A stretch of 64,000 bases of DNA from Acidobacteriota bacterium (GTDB taxonomy: Bacteria > Acidobacteriota > Terriglobia > Bryobacterales > Bryobacteraceae): assembly GCA_018268715.1 (NCBI GenBank), contig JAFDVZ010000002.1, positions 553,632 through 617,631 on the forward strand, written 5' to 3'. Below, piece by piece: positions 27,430 through 35,801 of this stretch (the stretch's first letter is position 1; each line of letters begins with the position of its first letter). A program made the position numbers and the translations under genes. The notes below the pieces were generated by a model, which saw only the letters and a list, made by a program, of their open reading frames with translations, was not told the DNA's origin and did not search any database.

Positions 27430-28112
27430 ACACCGGTTTCGCGGGAGCCCTCGCGCTCTCGGCCGCCGCGTCACTGTTCGCCCAGACCGCGGCGCCGGCC
27501 TCTCACGATGCGGCGACCGGAGCGAAGGTCGTTCTGCTGTCGCGCGATCTGGAGACGCGCCTTGCGGTCAACGCGCTCCCAAAGGCGCTCCGCGATGGGG
27601 CGGCGGTCCTGGTTCTTGAAACAGGTGGGTACGTCAAGGTTCGCGATGGGAGCAATCCATACACATGCATCGTCAGCCGGCGGGGCGGCAACTTCTATCC
27701 GGTCTGTTTCGACGAAGAGGGCTCACGCACCATCCTGCCTGCCTTCGCCGATGACGCGGTCCTGCGGCTGAAGGGTCTGTCGGACAAGGAAATCGACCGC
27801 CAGATCGCCGACGGCTTCGAGTCGGGACGGTACCGGCCGCCGGCGCGCCCGGGCATCGCCTATATGCTGTCGCCGGCCACCTACATGCTCCACGGGGGCA
27901 CGCTCTCGCGCACGCCGCCGCACACCATGTTCTATGCTCCTTTTCTCACCAACGCCGACATCGGCGGAATGCCGGGAAGAACCGCGTTCGTCGATCGGCC
28001 CGGCCCGCACGGTATGATCATCGTTCTGGCGGGGCAGAAGGAGCGCGAAGCCCTGATTGCGGAGTCGCAAACGCTGGTGGACGAAGTCGAACGCCAGATC
28101 CGAGTGAAGTGA
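27426..28112 (+). CDS. Secreted protein of unknown function, paralogue of the 44.3-kb protein
   Basis: 228 aa starting in an ATGA overlap with the MarR stop. Signal peptide FAGALALSAAASLFAQ. The mature part has LRDGAAVLVLETGGYVKVRDGSNPYTCIV, then a second Cys in FYPVCFDEEG, GIAYMLSPATYMLHGG, MFYAPFLTNADIG and PGPHGMIIVLAG. The same order of motifs (LRDGAAVL, G.N..C, C, Y..P, PG..G..I) appears in the protein at 44282-44851, so the two are homologous. Function unknown; being in a MarR operon suggests an inducible envelope or detoxification role. Confidence 0.8.
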   Translation: MNTGFAGALALSAAASLFAQTAAPASHDAATGAKVVLLSRDLETRLAVNALPKALRDGAAVLVLETGGYVKVRDGSNPYTCIVSRRGGNFYPVCFDEEGSRTILPAFADDAVLRLKGLSDKEIDRQIADGFESGRYRPPARPGIAYMLSPATYMLHGGTLSRTPPHTMFYAPFLTNADIGGMPGRTAFVDRPGPHGMIIVLAGQKEREALIAESQTLVDEVERQIRVK

Positions 28113-28114
28113 CC

Positions 28115-29113
28115 TCAGTGAACAGGACGCGAGCCCGGCTGTCGCGGCCGCTCGACCAGCGCGCCACGATACAGCGCCACCGTCGAGCGAGGCAGCCCCG
28201 GAGTCTCCACCTTCAAGTCAAGTCGGCCGCCCGTCTCGGCCGTGGGCGCCTGGAACGACATCAGATAGGGCGCCCGGATGGCCTTGGCCAGTTGCGGGAT
28301 CAGCGCGGCCTCCTCCTGGTTGCTTCCAATTCGAGTCGTGTATCCTCCGCTGCGGTTCGCAAAGCGCGTCAGTTCTTCGCGTTGCACGTGCTCCTCCAGC
28401 GGAAGCTCCGCTCGCAAGGGACGGCGGTCAATCATCAGCGCCAGAAAGATCGGAACGGGAGACGCGGCGAAGGCCTGTTCCAATTCGCGGAAGCTATAGA
28501 CGCTGTCAGTGTCGAACCCATCGGTGAGCACCAATAACCCACGATTCCTCCAGCGCGCCTTTCGCATGGCGTTCAGCGCCAGATACATCGAGTCAATCAA
28601 CGCGGTTCTGCCGATGGCGGGCGTCTCGGCCAGGCTTGCCCGGAGCCTGTCGGTATCCGAGGTCCAGGAAATCGCCATCTTCGGAGCGGTTCTGATGTAC
28701 TCCAGGAAGAACTCATCGCCGGGCCGTGCGTCTTCGAGCACGCGGCTCAAGGCGAGCCTCCCGATAGCGAGCAGATTCGTTCCTGACTCCTTCATGCTTC
28801 CGCTGGCGTCGAACAGAATGCCCAGCGACACGGGCTGCCGGGAGTGCTCGAAGGCGCAGATTTCGCGCGGCGCGCCGCCAAGCGTGACTCGAAATGCATC
28901 GGATGTGAGATCGTCGCCGGCCGTCGGTTGTTTGGTGAGAACGCGAACGCTGACGGTCACCAACGCCACGCCGGGATGCGCCCGGCAGCGACGTCCCATG
29001 TCATCGTCCGCGACAGCGGAGATCATAGGAGCCAGCGCGACGGCGGCGATCCACCAGGCCGGGCGGCGCCGGCTACAGCTTTGAGTACCTCGTGAGCTCA
29101 ACCCCTGACTCAT
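28115..29113 (-). CDS. VWA domain protein (VWFA-related Acidobacterial type)
   Basis: 332 aa. A basic N-terminus then AWWIAAVALAPMISAVA gives a signal peptide; the first codons overlap the HpnK-like gene by 41 bp, so a later start is possible. VTVSVRVLTKQ and FRVTLGGAPREICAFEH precede a von Willebrand A domain whose MIDAS motif is DASGSM, with LLVLTDGFDT as the second metal site. The layout (leader, 'facts about rights'-type beta strand, MIDAS, C-terminal Y..SF strand) is that of the acidobacterial VWFA-related family. Role: metal-dependent adhesion or assembly in the periplasm or at the surface. Confidence 0.87.
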   Translation of the reverse strand: MSQGLSSRGTQSCSRRRPAWWIAAVALAPMISAVADDDMGRRCRAHPGVALVTVSVRVLTKQPTAGDDLTSDAFRVTLGGAPREICAFEHSRQPVSLGILFDASGSMKESGTNLLAIGRLALSRVLEDARPGDEFFLEYIRTAPKMAISWTSDTDRLRASLAETPAIGRTALIDSMYLALNAMRKARWRNRGLLVLTDGFDTDSVYSFRELEQAFAASPVPIFLALMIDRRPLRAELPLEEHVQREELTRFANRSGGYTTRIGSNQEEAALIPQLAKAIRAPYLMSFQAPTAETGGRLDLKVETPGLPRSTVALYRGALVERPRQPGSRPVH

Positions 29114-29879
29114 CCAACGCCTCTCGCGTCTGGGCCGACGTCAACGCCGCTAACTCGGCCGCCCGGCTCGCCTTCAGGCGCGTCCGCGCGGCTTCTAACT
29201 CAGGACCATGATAACCCGGATGAGTCATAAACTCGGTTGACCCGTCGGGCAGGGACCGGATCAGCGCCGCCACGTCCGCCGCGTTGAATCGTCCGGTGAT
29301 CTGGAATCCCGCGAAGTAATCCGTGGTCCGGCAACCATGCCGCTCCAGCACCCGGTGGAATCGCCGCCGCACTACCTGCAAGCCGCGGCTCACCATGCGC
29401 TTGGACCAGGGTACGCCGGCCGCCGTGATGGGCAGGTCGAACGGCCGCCGGACCCAATGGATTCCGAACTCCTCGGCCAGCCGCGCCACCGCGTCCAACA
29501 CCGGCGGAAACAGGTGCGTATGTTTGTGGGTGTCCAGATGAGTCGGCCGGATGCCCGCGTCCACAATTCGCCGAATCTGGGCTCGTAACTCGTCATACGG
29601 ACGCAGCCGCCCGAGCGTGACTGCCTTCAATAACTCGCCGACTGTCAGCGGGAACGCGCGATCCGGATCGAGCAATGAGCAGCCGCTCACCAACACCAGG
29701 TGGCACCCCACGTCGAGCGTGGGCGTTTCCCGCGCCAGCCGAACCGCGTCGTCAAAGGCCTGTCCGTTGGCCATCAGCGTGGTCGCCGTCAGGATGCCGT
29801 GGCGATGGGCCTCCACGATGCCGGCGTTCACGTCGCGCGTGAAGCCGAAGTCATCGGCGTTCACCACCAGCCGTCTCAA
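29073..29879 (-). CDS. ChbG/HpnK (YdjC-like) family deacetylase
   Basis: 268 aa. The N-terminal metal-binding motif VNADDFG, the conserved THLDTHKHTHLFP with paired His residues, and MTHPGYH near the C-terminus are the YdjC-family signature. These enzymes remove acetyl groups from diacetylchitobiose or, as HpnK, are associated with hopanoid biosynthesis. Its start overlaps the mlaD stop as ATGA and it ends inside the VWA reading frame, so it belongs to the Mla operon. That context favours a glycolipid or hopanoid-glycoside substrate over chitobiose. Confidence 0.88.
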   Translation of the reverse strand: MRRLVVNADDFGFTRDVNAGIVEAHRHGILTATTLMANGQAFDDAVRLARETPTLDVGCHLVLVSGCSLLDPDRAFPLTVGELLKAVTLGRLRPYDELRAQIRRIVDAGIRPTHLDTHKHTHLFPPVLDAVARLAEEFGIHWVRRPFDLPITAAGVPWSKRMVSRGLQVVRRRFHRVLERHGCRTTDYFAGFQITGRFNAADVAALIRSLPDGSTEFMTHPGYHGPELEAARTRLKASRAAELAALTSAQTREALDESGVELTRYSKL

Positions 29880-30949
29880 AACAGACCCAGTTTGATGTGC
29901 AGGAACTTCTTCGGATTCGCGCGGAAATCCTTCAACAGACCGTTGAGTTCACGGGTCGACCCGTTGATCGAGTCATACAGCGCCGGATTCACCATCAACT
30001 GGCCCAGCGTCCCCTGGCCCGAGTTGATCTTATCCATCGTCACGTCCAGCCGCTTCAGCGTCGCCACAATCTCGTTATGCAACTCATCGCTCTTCAGGAT
30101 CTTACCCGCCGTGCCCTTGCCCGCGTCCAGATCCGCCAGCATTTTGCGGATGTCGAGGATGGTCTTGTGGGTGTCGTCGTACACCGACGGATCCTTCAGC
30201 AGCTTGCCGATCGTTCCCTGGCCCTGTTGCAGCGACTCGAGCAGGTTGTCCAGGCGCGCCATCGACCCCCGCACGTCCTTGTAGAACTCATCGCTGTACA
30301 CCAGCTTGCCGATCGACCCCTTGTCGCTGTTCAGCGCCGTGGCCAGTTTCTCCACTTCCACCGTGGTCTGGTTCAGGTGGTTATACAGTTCCTCGTCCAC
30401 CAGCAGCTTGCCCAGGCTGCCCTTGCCGACTTCCACCTGCCCGACAATCGCGTCCACCCGCTTCAGGATCGACTGCAACTGCACCAGCAGCGTGTTGCCC
30501 TGGTCGATAATGTCGTTGAAGTCGCTGGTGTCCTTCGACGAGATTTCGCCTCCCGCCTTGATCGGGGTCTTGCTCACGCCCTTCTTGATGTTGATGTACT
30601 TGGTTCCCAGCACGTTCTCCGCGCCGATCGCCGCGATCGAATCCACCGGAATGTCGGTGAAGTACTTATCCTCGATCTGCAGGTCCATGCGGATCACGCG
30701 CTTCGGATTGTCGGAGCCCGACAGCGCGATCTTGCTGACTTTCCCCACCACGATCCCGTTCAGGCGAACGGCGGAGTTCTCGGTCAACGCCGCGGAATCC
30801 TCCATGAAGGTGTACACCGCGCTCCGGTTGGCGAACGGATGCTCGGATCCGGTCAGCAGAAAGATGAGCATCGCCAGGATGATGAGTGCGGCCATCGCCA
30901 TCACTCCAACCTTCAGTCTTGCCCACCGCGCTTTGCTCTGTTGTGGCAT
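29876..30949 (-). CDS. mlaD: MlaD/MCE-domain lipid transport protein with five C-terminal repeats
   Basis: 357 aa. One TM anchor (GVMAMAALIILAMLIFLL, about residues 15-32), one MCE domain (about 40-122: VYTFMEDSAALTENSAVRLNGIVVGKV, IGAENVLGTKYINI), then a long periplasmic tail. The tail holds five repeats of exactly 34 residues with the core G(K/Q)G(S/T)xGKL and a following Y or H; the central Gly falls at 177, 211, 245, 279 and 313. MCE proteins form hexameric rings that shuttle lipids across the periplasm. It lies between mlaF and the deacetylase gene with 1-bp and overlapping junctions. Confidence 0.94.
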   Translation of the reverse strand: MPQQSKARWARLKVGVMAMAALIILAMLIFLLTGSEHPFANRSAVYTFMEDSAALTENSAVRLNGIVVGKVSKIALSGSDNPKRVIRMDLQIEDKYFTDIPVDSIAAIGAENVLGTKYINIKKGVSKTPIKAGGEISSKDTSDFNDIIDQGNTLLVQLQSILKRVDAIVGQVEVGKGSLGKLLVDEELYNHLNQTTVEVEKLATALNSDKGSIGKLVYSDEFYKDVRGSMARLDNLLESLQQGQGTIGKLLKDPSVYDDTHKTILDIRKMLADLDAGKGTAGKILKSDELHNEIVATLKRLDVTMDKINSGQGTLGQLMVNPALYDSINGSTRELNGLLKDFRANPKKFLHIKLGLF

Positions 30950-30950
30950 A

Positions 30951-31790
30951 TCAGCGTTTCAATACGAATTTGGATAGGTAGGGATCCCCGGACGCCTCCA
31001 ACTCGGGCTGCGTTCCCTCGAAAACCAGCTTGCCCTCGCGCATCACCATGAACCTGGTGGTCGATCCCTCGCGGCCGTCGCCGTTTACGGATACCCGCTG
31101 CAACTCACCACTGTGGGGATTGTAGCGAAAATTGGCCATCAGTTGCCCGTCCTGGTAGCGGTGCGTGGCCATCAGCGCCGCGGCGTTGCGGGTGTCGCGC
31201 TCCTTCACGATGAGCGCCATGATCGTGTTCGCCGTGATCGGATCGAGACCCGCCGTCGGAGAATCGTACAGCACCAGGCCCGGCTCGGTCACCACCGCGC
31301 GCGCGATGCCGACGCGCCGGCGCATGCCGCCCGACAGTTCGCTCGGAAACTGCTGGAGCGTGTGCTCCAGTTCGACGAAACGCAGCGCCTCGCGCACCGA
31401 TTCCTCGGTCTCCGACTCGCTCTGCGCCTGGCGCGTCTTCTGGTTCCGTAACGGGTAGGCGACGTTTTCCTCCACCGTCAGCGAATCGAACAGCCCGCCC
31501 TCCTGGAACAGGATGCCCACCCGGCTGCGCAGTTCGAACAGTTCGCGCTCGGCCATGCGTGTGATGTCCCGGCCGAATAACAGCACGCGCCCGGAATCGG
31601 CGGCCTGCAATCCCATGGCGGTCTTCAGCAGCACGGTCTTTCCGCTGCCCGCCGCTCCCAGCAGGACGCGCGTCTCCCCGGCCCGCATCGCGAACGACAC
31701 CCGGTCCAGCGCCGTGTCGCCGTCAAAGCGCACCGTCACCTGGTCGAACTGAACCACCACCGTGTCGCTCTGCTCGGGCCCGTTCGACAT
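30951..31790 (-). CDS. mlaF: ABC transporter ATPase, MlaF type
   Basis: 279 aa. Walker A GAAGSGKT, signature LSGGMRRRVGIARA, and Walker B region VLYDSPTAGLDP (the usual Asp-Glu is Asp-Ser here, LYDSP, common in MlaF homologues). The first β-strand reads VVVQFDQVTVRFDG. It energises MlaE-dependent phospholipid movement. The C-terminal extension (MREGKLVFEGTQPELEASGDPYLSKFVLKR) is normal for the class. It is separated by 1 bp from each neighbour, so stoichiometric translation is likely. Confidence 0.95.
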   Translation of the reverse strand: MSNGPEQSDTVVVQFDQVTVRFDGDTALDRVSFAMRAGETRVLLGAAGSGKTVLLKTAMGLQAADSGRVLLFGRDITRMAERELFELRSRVGILFQEGGLFDSLTVEENVAYPLRNQKTRQAQSESETEESVREALRFVELEHTLQQFPSELSGGMRRRVGIARAVVTEPGLVLYDSPTAGLDPITANTIMALIVKERDTRNAAALMATHRYQDGQLMANFRYNPHSGELQRVSVNGDGREGSTTRFMVMREGKLVFEGTQPELEASGDPYLSKFVLKR

Positions 31791-31791
31791 C

Positions 31792-32544
31792 TCAGAGGTT
31801 CACGAAAATGCGGCCGATGAAGAACGTGATCACGATGATCCAGATGGAGGACACCACCACCGCCTGCGTCGTCGCGCGGCCGACGCCCTGCGTCCCGCCC
31901 GTCGTCGACATGCCGTAGTAGCAGCCCACCAGCGATATCACGATGGCGAAGGCGAAGGGCTTCAGCAATCCCTGGCCGACGTCGTTGAATTCGAGCGAGC
32001 GCCAGGCCGTGCTCCAATACTGGTCCGGCGTGATGCCCAGCGTCAGCGCGATGACGAATCCCCCCAGGATCCCCATGAAGTCCGCGATGATGGTCAACAA
32101 AGGCAGGACGACGGCGGTGGCGAGCAGCCGCGGCACCACCAGTTTCTGGATCGGATCGGTGCCGAGCGCGCGCATGGCGTCGATCTGTTCGGTCACCTTC
32201 ATGCTGCCGAGTTCGCTCGCGATGCCGGATCCGTTGCGCCCGGCGATCATCAGGGCGGTGAGCACCGGCCCCAGCTCTCGCACCAGCGTGAGGGAGACGA
32301 TCTGTCCGATCTGCCCCGTCGCGCCATAGGTGGCGAGCGCCCGCGACATCTGCTGCGCCATCACCGCGCCGGTGAAGAACCCGGTCATCACGCAGACGGG
32401 CAGACTCCCGACGCCGATGATATCCATCTGCAGGAAGGTGTCGTCCGTGTAGTGCGGACCCCGGAAAACGTTGACTGCGGCCCGCCCGCCCAGAACCACG
32501 AAATCCTGGAATCTCTGTACGGGAGCCTTCAGGAAGTCGAACAA
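31792..32544 (-). CDS. mlaE: ABC transporter permease, MlaE family
   Basis: About 250 aa. MlaE signatures: VCVMTGFFTGAVMAQQ, LVRELGPVLTALMIAGRNGSGIASELGSMKVTEQIDA and GCYYGMSTTGGTQGVGRATTQAVV, with five or six TM helices. The TTG at 32544 is preferred because AAGGGAGG lies 4 bases before it on the minus strand; an ATG at 32574 is in frame but has no ribosome site and adds an atypical leader. Role: inner-membrane part of the Mla phospholipid transporter. First gene of the operon, divergent from the P1 peptidase. Confidence 0.94.
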   Translation of the reverse strand: MFDFLKAPVQRFQDFVVLGGRAAVNVFRGPHYTDDTFLQMDIIGVGSLPVCVMTGFFTGAVMAQQMSRALATYGATGQIGQIVSLTLVRELGPVLTALMIAGRNGSGIASELGSMKVTEQIDAMRALGTDPIQKLVVPRLLATAVVLPLLTIIADFMGILGGFVIALTLGITPDQYWSTAWRSLEFNDVGQGLLKPFAFAIVISLVGCYYGMSTTGGTQGVGRATTQAVVVSSIWIIVITFFIGRIFVNL

Positions 32545-32591
32545 ACAGCCTCCCTTAATTAAGGATGCTACCATACAGCCGGAAGCCGACT

Positions 32592-33548
32592 ATGAAAGGA
32601 CTCACCGACATTCCAGGCGTCCTGGTGGGGCACGTTTCCGACTACGACGGCCTCACCGGCTGCACCGCCATCCTGTGTCAGGAAGGCGCTGTCGGCGGCG
32701 TCGACGTCCGCGGCGCCGCGACCGGGACCGAGGAGCTCGGACTGCTCGACCCCGCCCACGTCACCGAACGCATCCACGCCGTGGTGTTCGCCGGCGGCAG
32801 CGCCTTCGGGCTCGAGGCGGCCTCCGGAGTGCGCCGCTGGCTGGAGCACAAGGGCGTCGGGTTCCCGACCCCGTACGGCCGCGTGCCGCTGGTGTTCGGC
32901 GCCATCCTGTACGACCTGGGCATCGGCAAGGCGTCGGCTCGTCCCACCCGCGAATCGGGCGAAGCGGCGGCCGGCGCGGCGACCTCGGGACCCGTGGCCA
33001 TGGGCGCCGTCGGCGCGGGCACGGGCGCAACGGTGGGGAAGGTGCTCGGCATGCCCAACGCCATGAAATCGGGAATCGGCTCGGCCACCGTGCCGCTCGA
33101 AGGCAAGTATGCCGGCGTGCTCGTGTCGGCGCTGGTGGCCGTCAACGCGGTGGGCGACGTCATCGATCCCTCGAACGGCCGCATCGTCGCCGGCACGCGC
33201 CTCGCCCCCAACTCCCGCGACTTCGCCGACGGGGCCCGCCTCGTCCGCGGGGGCGAGCCGGCGGGCCTCAAACGCTCGAACACGACGCTCGCGGTGGTGG
33301 CGACCAACGCCGCGCTCAGCAAGGTGGAGGCGTCGAAACTGGCGGCGTTCGGTTCGCTCGGCATGGCCAGGACCATCTCGCCGGTTAACACCACCTCGGA
33401 CGGGGACTTAACGGTGGGTCTTTCGATCGGCTCGAAGAGCGCACCCATCGACGCGCTGGGAGTGGCGGCGGCGGAGGCCGTGGCGAAGTCGATTCTGGCG
33501 GCCGTTCGCGCCGCGAAAACGATGGGAGGCCTTCCAGGACTGGGCTAA
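32592..33548 (+). CDS. P1 family peptidase (DmpA/NylC-type Ntn hydrolase)
   Basis: 318 aa from the ATG at 32592. Features: GVLVGHVSDYDGLTGCTAILC at the N-terminus, VFAGGSAFGLEAASGVRRWLE and NGRIVAG. The autocleavage site fits N230|T231 in SNTTLAVVATNAA; nylon oligomer hydrolase NylC is cut at the equivalent Asn-Thr, while DmpA uses Gly-Ser. Family enzymes are aminopeptidases, beta-aminopeptidases or amide-oligomer hydrolases. No signal peptide. Its start is 47 bp from the mlaE start on the other strand. Confidence 0.92.
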   Translation: MKGLTDIPGVLVGHVSDYDGLTGCTAILCQEGAVGGVDVRGAATGTEELGLLDPAHVTERIHAVVFAGGSAFGLEAASGVRRWLEHKGVGFPTPYGRVPLVFGAILYDLGIGKASARPTRESGEAAAGAATSGPVAMGAVGAGTGATVGKVLGMPNAMKSGIGSATVPLEGKYAGVLVSALVAVNAVGDVIDPSNGRIVAGTRLAPNSRDFADGARLVRGGEPAGLKRSNTTLAVVATNAALSKVEASKLAAFGSLGMARTISPVNTTSDGDLTVGLSIGSKSAPIDALGVAAAEAVAKSILAAVRAAKTMGGLPGLG

Positions 33549-33567
33549 AACGACGCGTTTTTGTCAC

Positions 33568-33583
33568 TTTTTGGCGCCAAAAA
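33568..33583. promoter_or_regulatory. Perfect 16-bp palindrome between the P1 peptidase and sulfatase genes
   Basis: TTTTTGGCGCCAAAAA is fully self-complementary and lies 20 bp after the peptidase stop and 24 bp before the sulfatase ATG. It could be an operator, or the weak remnant of a terminator (no closed loop plus T-tract beyond TTTTT arms). Function not determined. Confidence 0.4.
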
Positions 33584-33606
33584 CGACTGTTTTGGACACT
33601 TTTTCG

Positions 33607-35010
33607 ATGCTTTTTACACGCCGTCAAGCCCTGTCCCTCGCCGCCGCGCCCTCCCTGAAGACGCCGCGCCGCCCCAATGTCGTGATGTTCATGACCGACG
33701 ACCACGGCGCCTGGGCCACCGGCGCCTACGGTTGCCGCGAGATCGAAACCCCCACCATCGACGGGCTGGCGCGGGGCGGCGTCCGCTTTCGCAACGCCTT
33801 CGCCTGTACGCCCGTCTGCTCGCCCAGCCGGATGACCTACATGACCGGCGTGTTGCCCTCCTCGCACGGCGTCCAGGATTACCTGGTCCCGGAGGACAGT
33901 TTCGGCCCGTCGGCCCGGCGCTGGCTTGAAGGCCACCGGACATATACGGAACTGCTCGCACGCAACGGTTACAGGCTGGGGATGTGCGGCAAGTGGCACA
34001 TGGGCGAAGACGATCGCGCCCAGGCCGGGTTCAGCTATTGGGCCACGGTCCCCGGCGGCGGAGGCGCATACCGCGACCCCACCTTCGTCCACAACGGAGA
34101 ACGGAAGAAGCTAGCCGGCTTCAAGACCGACCTGGTGGGGGATTTCGCCATCGACTTCCTGAACCAACAAAAGCGCGGCCAGCCGTTCTATCTGCTTGTG
34201 CCTTTTTACGCGCCGCACACGCCGTACGATTACCAGCCGGAGGCTTATCGCCGCCCGTACGCGGACTCGAAGTTCGCCTGTTTTCCCGACGCCCCGGCGA
34301 GTCCCTGGCAGAATCCGGCTCTTGCCAGGATGCACGGCAAGCGTGACCCGAAGCTCGCCTATTCGGCGCTGATCACCGCGGCGGACCACAATGCGGGCCG
34401 CATCGTGAAACGCCTGGAGGAGTTGGGCCTGCGGGAGGACACGCTGGTGATCTTCACCGCCGACCAGGGCTGGAACGCCGGCCACCACGGCGTCTGGGGC
34501 AAGGGCAACGGGACCATCCCCTTCAATATGTACGAGGAATCGCTGCGCGTGCCGATGATCTGGAATCACCCCGGCCGCATCCCGGCGGGCCGGACCGCCG
34601 AGCCGCTGATCTCCTCCTACGATTACTTTCCCACCATCCTTGAATACCTGGGGATCGCGGCGCCGCCCGACCCGCGCCGGGTGGGCGCGAGCTACGCCGG
34701 ATTCCTGCGCGGCGGGACGCCCGCCTGGCGCGACCGCCTGTATTTCGAGTACGCCTACGTCCGCGGCGTCCGCACCCGCAACCTGAAGTACGTGGAGAGG
34801 GCCGAGGGCTGGCCGTCCGAATTATACGATCTCGAGGCGGATCCGGGCGAGGCTCGCAACGTCCACGACGCACCGGAATATCGCGCCCAACGCGAGGCGC
34901 TGCGCCGGGAGCTGACGGGCTGGTTCGCCCGGAGCGGCGCGCCGCCCATCGCGGAGTGGCGGGCCACCACCCGGCAGCAACTGCCCGAGGAGAGCCGCGC
35001 CCGGCGCTAG
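33607..35010 (+). CDS. Sulfatase (formylglycine type), exported
   Basis: 467 aa from the ATG at 33607. FTRRQALSLAAAPSL is a short Tat-like signal. Metal and active-site motifs: PNVVMFMTDDHG (Ca-binding Asp pair) and TPVCSPSRMTYMTG, where Cys in CxPSR would be converted to formylglycine; further HTPYDY and FTADQGWNAGHHGVWGKG. Close to arylsulfatases and choline-sulfatase-like enzymes acting on sulphated carbohydrates. No sulfatase-maturase gene lies in the window. It ends convergently with the GntR gene, both stops sharing CTAG at 35007-35010. Confidence 0.94.
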   Translation: MLFTRRQALSLAAAPSLKTPRRPNVVMFMTDDHGAWATGAYGCREIETPTIDGLARGGVRFRNAFACTPVCSPSRMTYMTGVLPSSHGVQDYLVPEDSFGPSARRWLEGHRTYTELLARNGYRLGMCGKWHMGEDDRAQAGFSYWATVPGGGGAYRDPTFVHNGERKKLAGFKTDLVGDFAIDFLNQQKRGQPFYLLVPFYAPHTPYDYQPEAYRRPYADSKFACFPDAPASPWQNPALARMHGKRDPKLAYSALITAADHNAGRIVKRLEELGLREDTLVIFTADQGWNAGHHGVWGKGNGTIPFNMYEESLRVPMIWNHPGRIPAGRTAEPLISSYDYFPTILEYLGIAAPPDPRRVGASYAGFLRGGTPAWRDRLYFEYAYVRGVRTRNLKYVERAEGWPSELYDLEADPGEARNVHDAPEYRAQREALRRELTGWFARSGAPPIAEWRATTRQQLPEESRARR

Positions 35011-35735
35011 CTGGCCGGAACGGCCGTTTTCGAGATCTTGTCGAGCAGCGTGAACGCCTTCTCGGTGGTCTCCAGGTGATTCCGCATCGCGCGCCGGGCC
35101 CGTTCGGGATTCCGCTGCCGCAGCGCCTGCATGATCTTGGCGTGCTGGCCCTGGGCGTTCTCCTTCACCCCGGGCAGCTCCTGCGACTTGGCGATCCAGT
35201 CCTGCAACGCGCCGCGGATGCGCCCCAGCACGTCCTCAAGCACCAGGTTCTTCGAACACCGCGCGATGGTGAGGTGGAATTCGACGTCCAGGTTCGTGTA
35301 CCCGACGCCGTCGCCGATCTCGAGACACCGCCCCATTTCGGCGAGCAGAGACTCCAGGCGGTCCAAGTCCGCCGGCTCGGCGCGTTCGGCGGCGAGGGCA
35401 GCCATCTCGGTTTCAATCACCAGGCGGGCCTCGCCGACATCCTCGATCTGTTTTTCGGTGACCTGGGCGCCCCGGGCCAACACCCGTTCGGCCAGGTACA
35501 ACGAGTTACCCGCCACGTAGGTGCCCTCGCCGGGCTTCATGCGGATCATGCCCACGAAGGCCAACGATTTCAGCGCCTCTCGCAGCGTCGAGCGTCCAAT
35601 GCCCAACGTCGCGCATAGCTCGGACTCGGTAGGGAGCTTCTCGCCCACCCGCCAACGTCCTTCCGCTATCTGATCGGCGAGCTGTGAGGCGACCTGCTCG
35701 CCGAGTGTGACTCGGCTGACTGGTTTCAGACTCAT
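35007..35735 (-). CDS. GntR-family regulator with FCD domain (FadR subfamily)
   Basis: 242 aa. wHTH at the N-terminus (LGEQVASQLADQIAEGRWRVGEKLPTESELCATLGIGRSTLREALKSL in order) and a C-terminal all-helical FCD domain with the usual metal ligands: Asp and His in NLDVEFHLTIA, His in GQHAKIMQAL and His in MRNHLETT. Such regulators sense organic acids, sugars acids or amino-acid catabolites. TATACT at 35762-35757 on the minus strand is a plausible -10. The regulated gene is not obvious: the neighbours are a convergent sulfatase and a divergent hybrid kinase. Confidence 0.93.
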   Translation of the reverse strand: MSLKPVSRVTLGEQVASQLADQIAEGRWRVGEKLPTESELCATLGIGRSTLREALKSLAFVGMIRMKPGEGTYVAGNSLYLAERVLARGAQVTEKQIEDVGEARLVIETEMAALAAERAEPADLDRLESLLAEMGRCLEIGDGVGYTNLDVEFHLTIARCSKNLVLEDVLGRIRGALQDWIAKSQELPGVKENAQGQHAKIMQALRQRNPERARRAMRNHLETTEKAFTLLDKISKTAVPAS

Positions 35736-35801
35736 TTGTGTGGGAACGTATCTCGTAGTATAGCTTCCGTTGAAGTTGTGTTGCTTGTCTGATCTTCCGG
35801 G

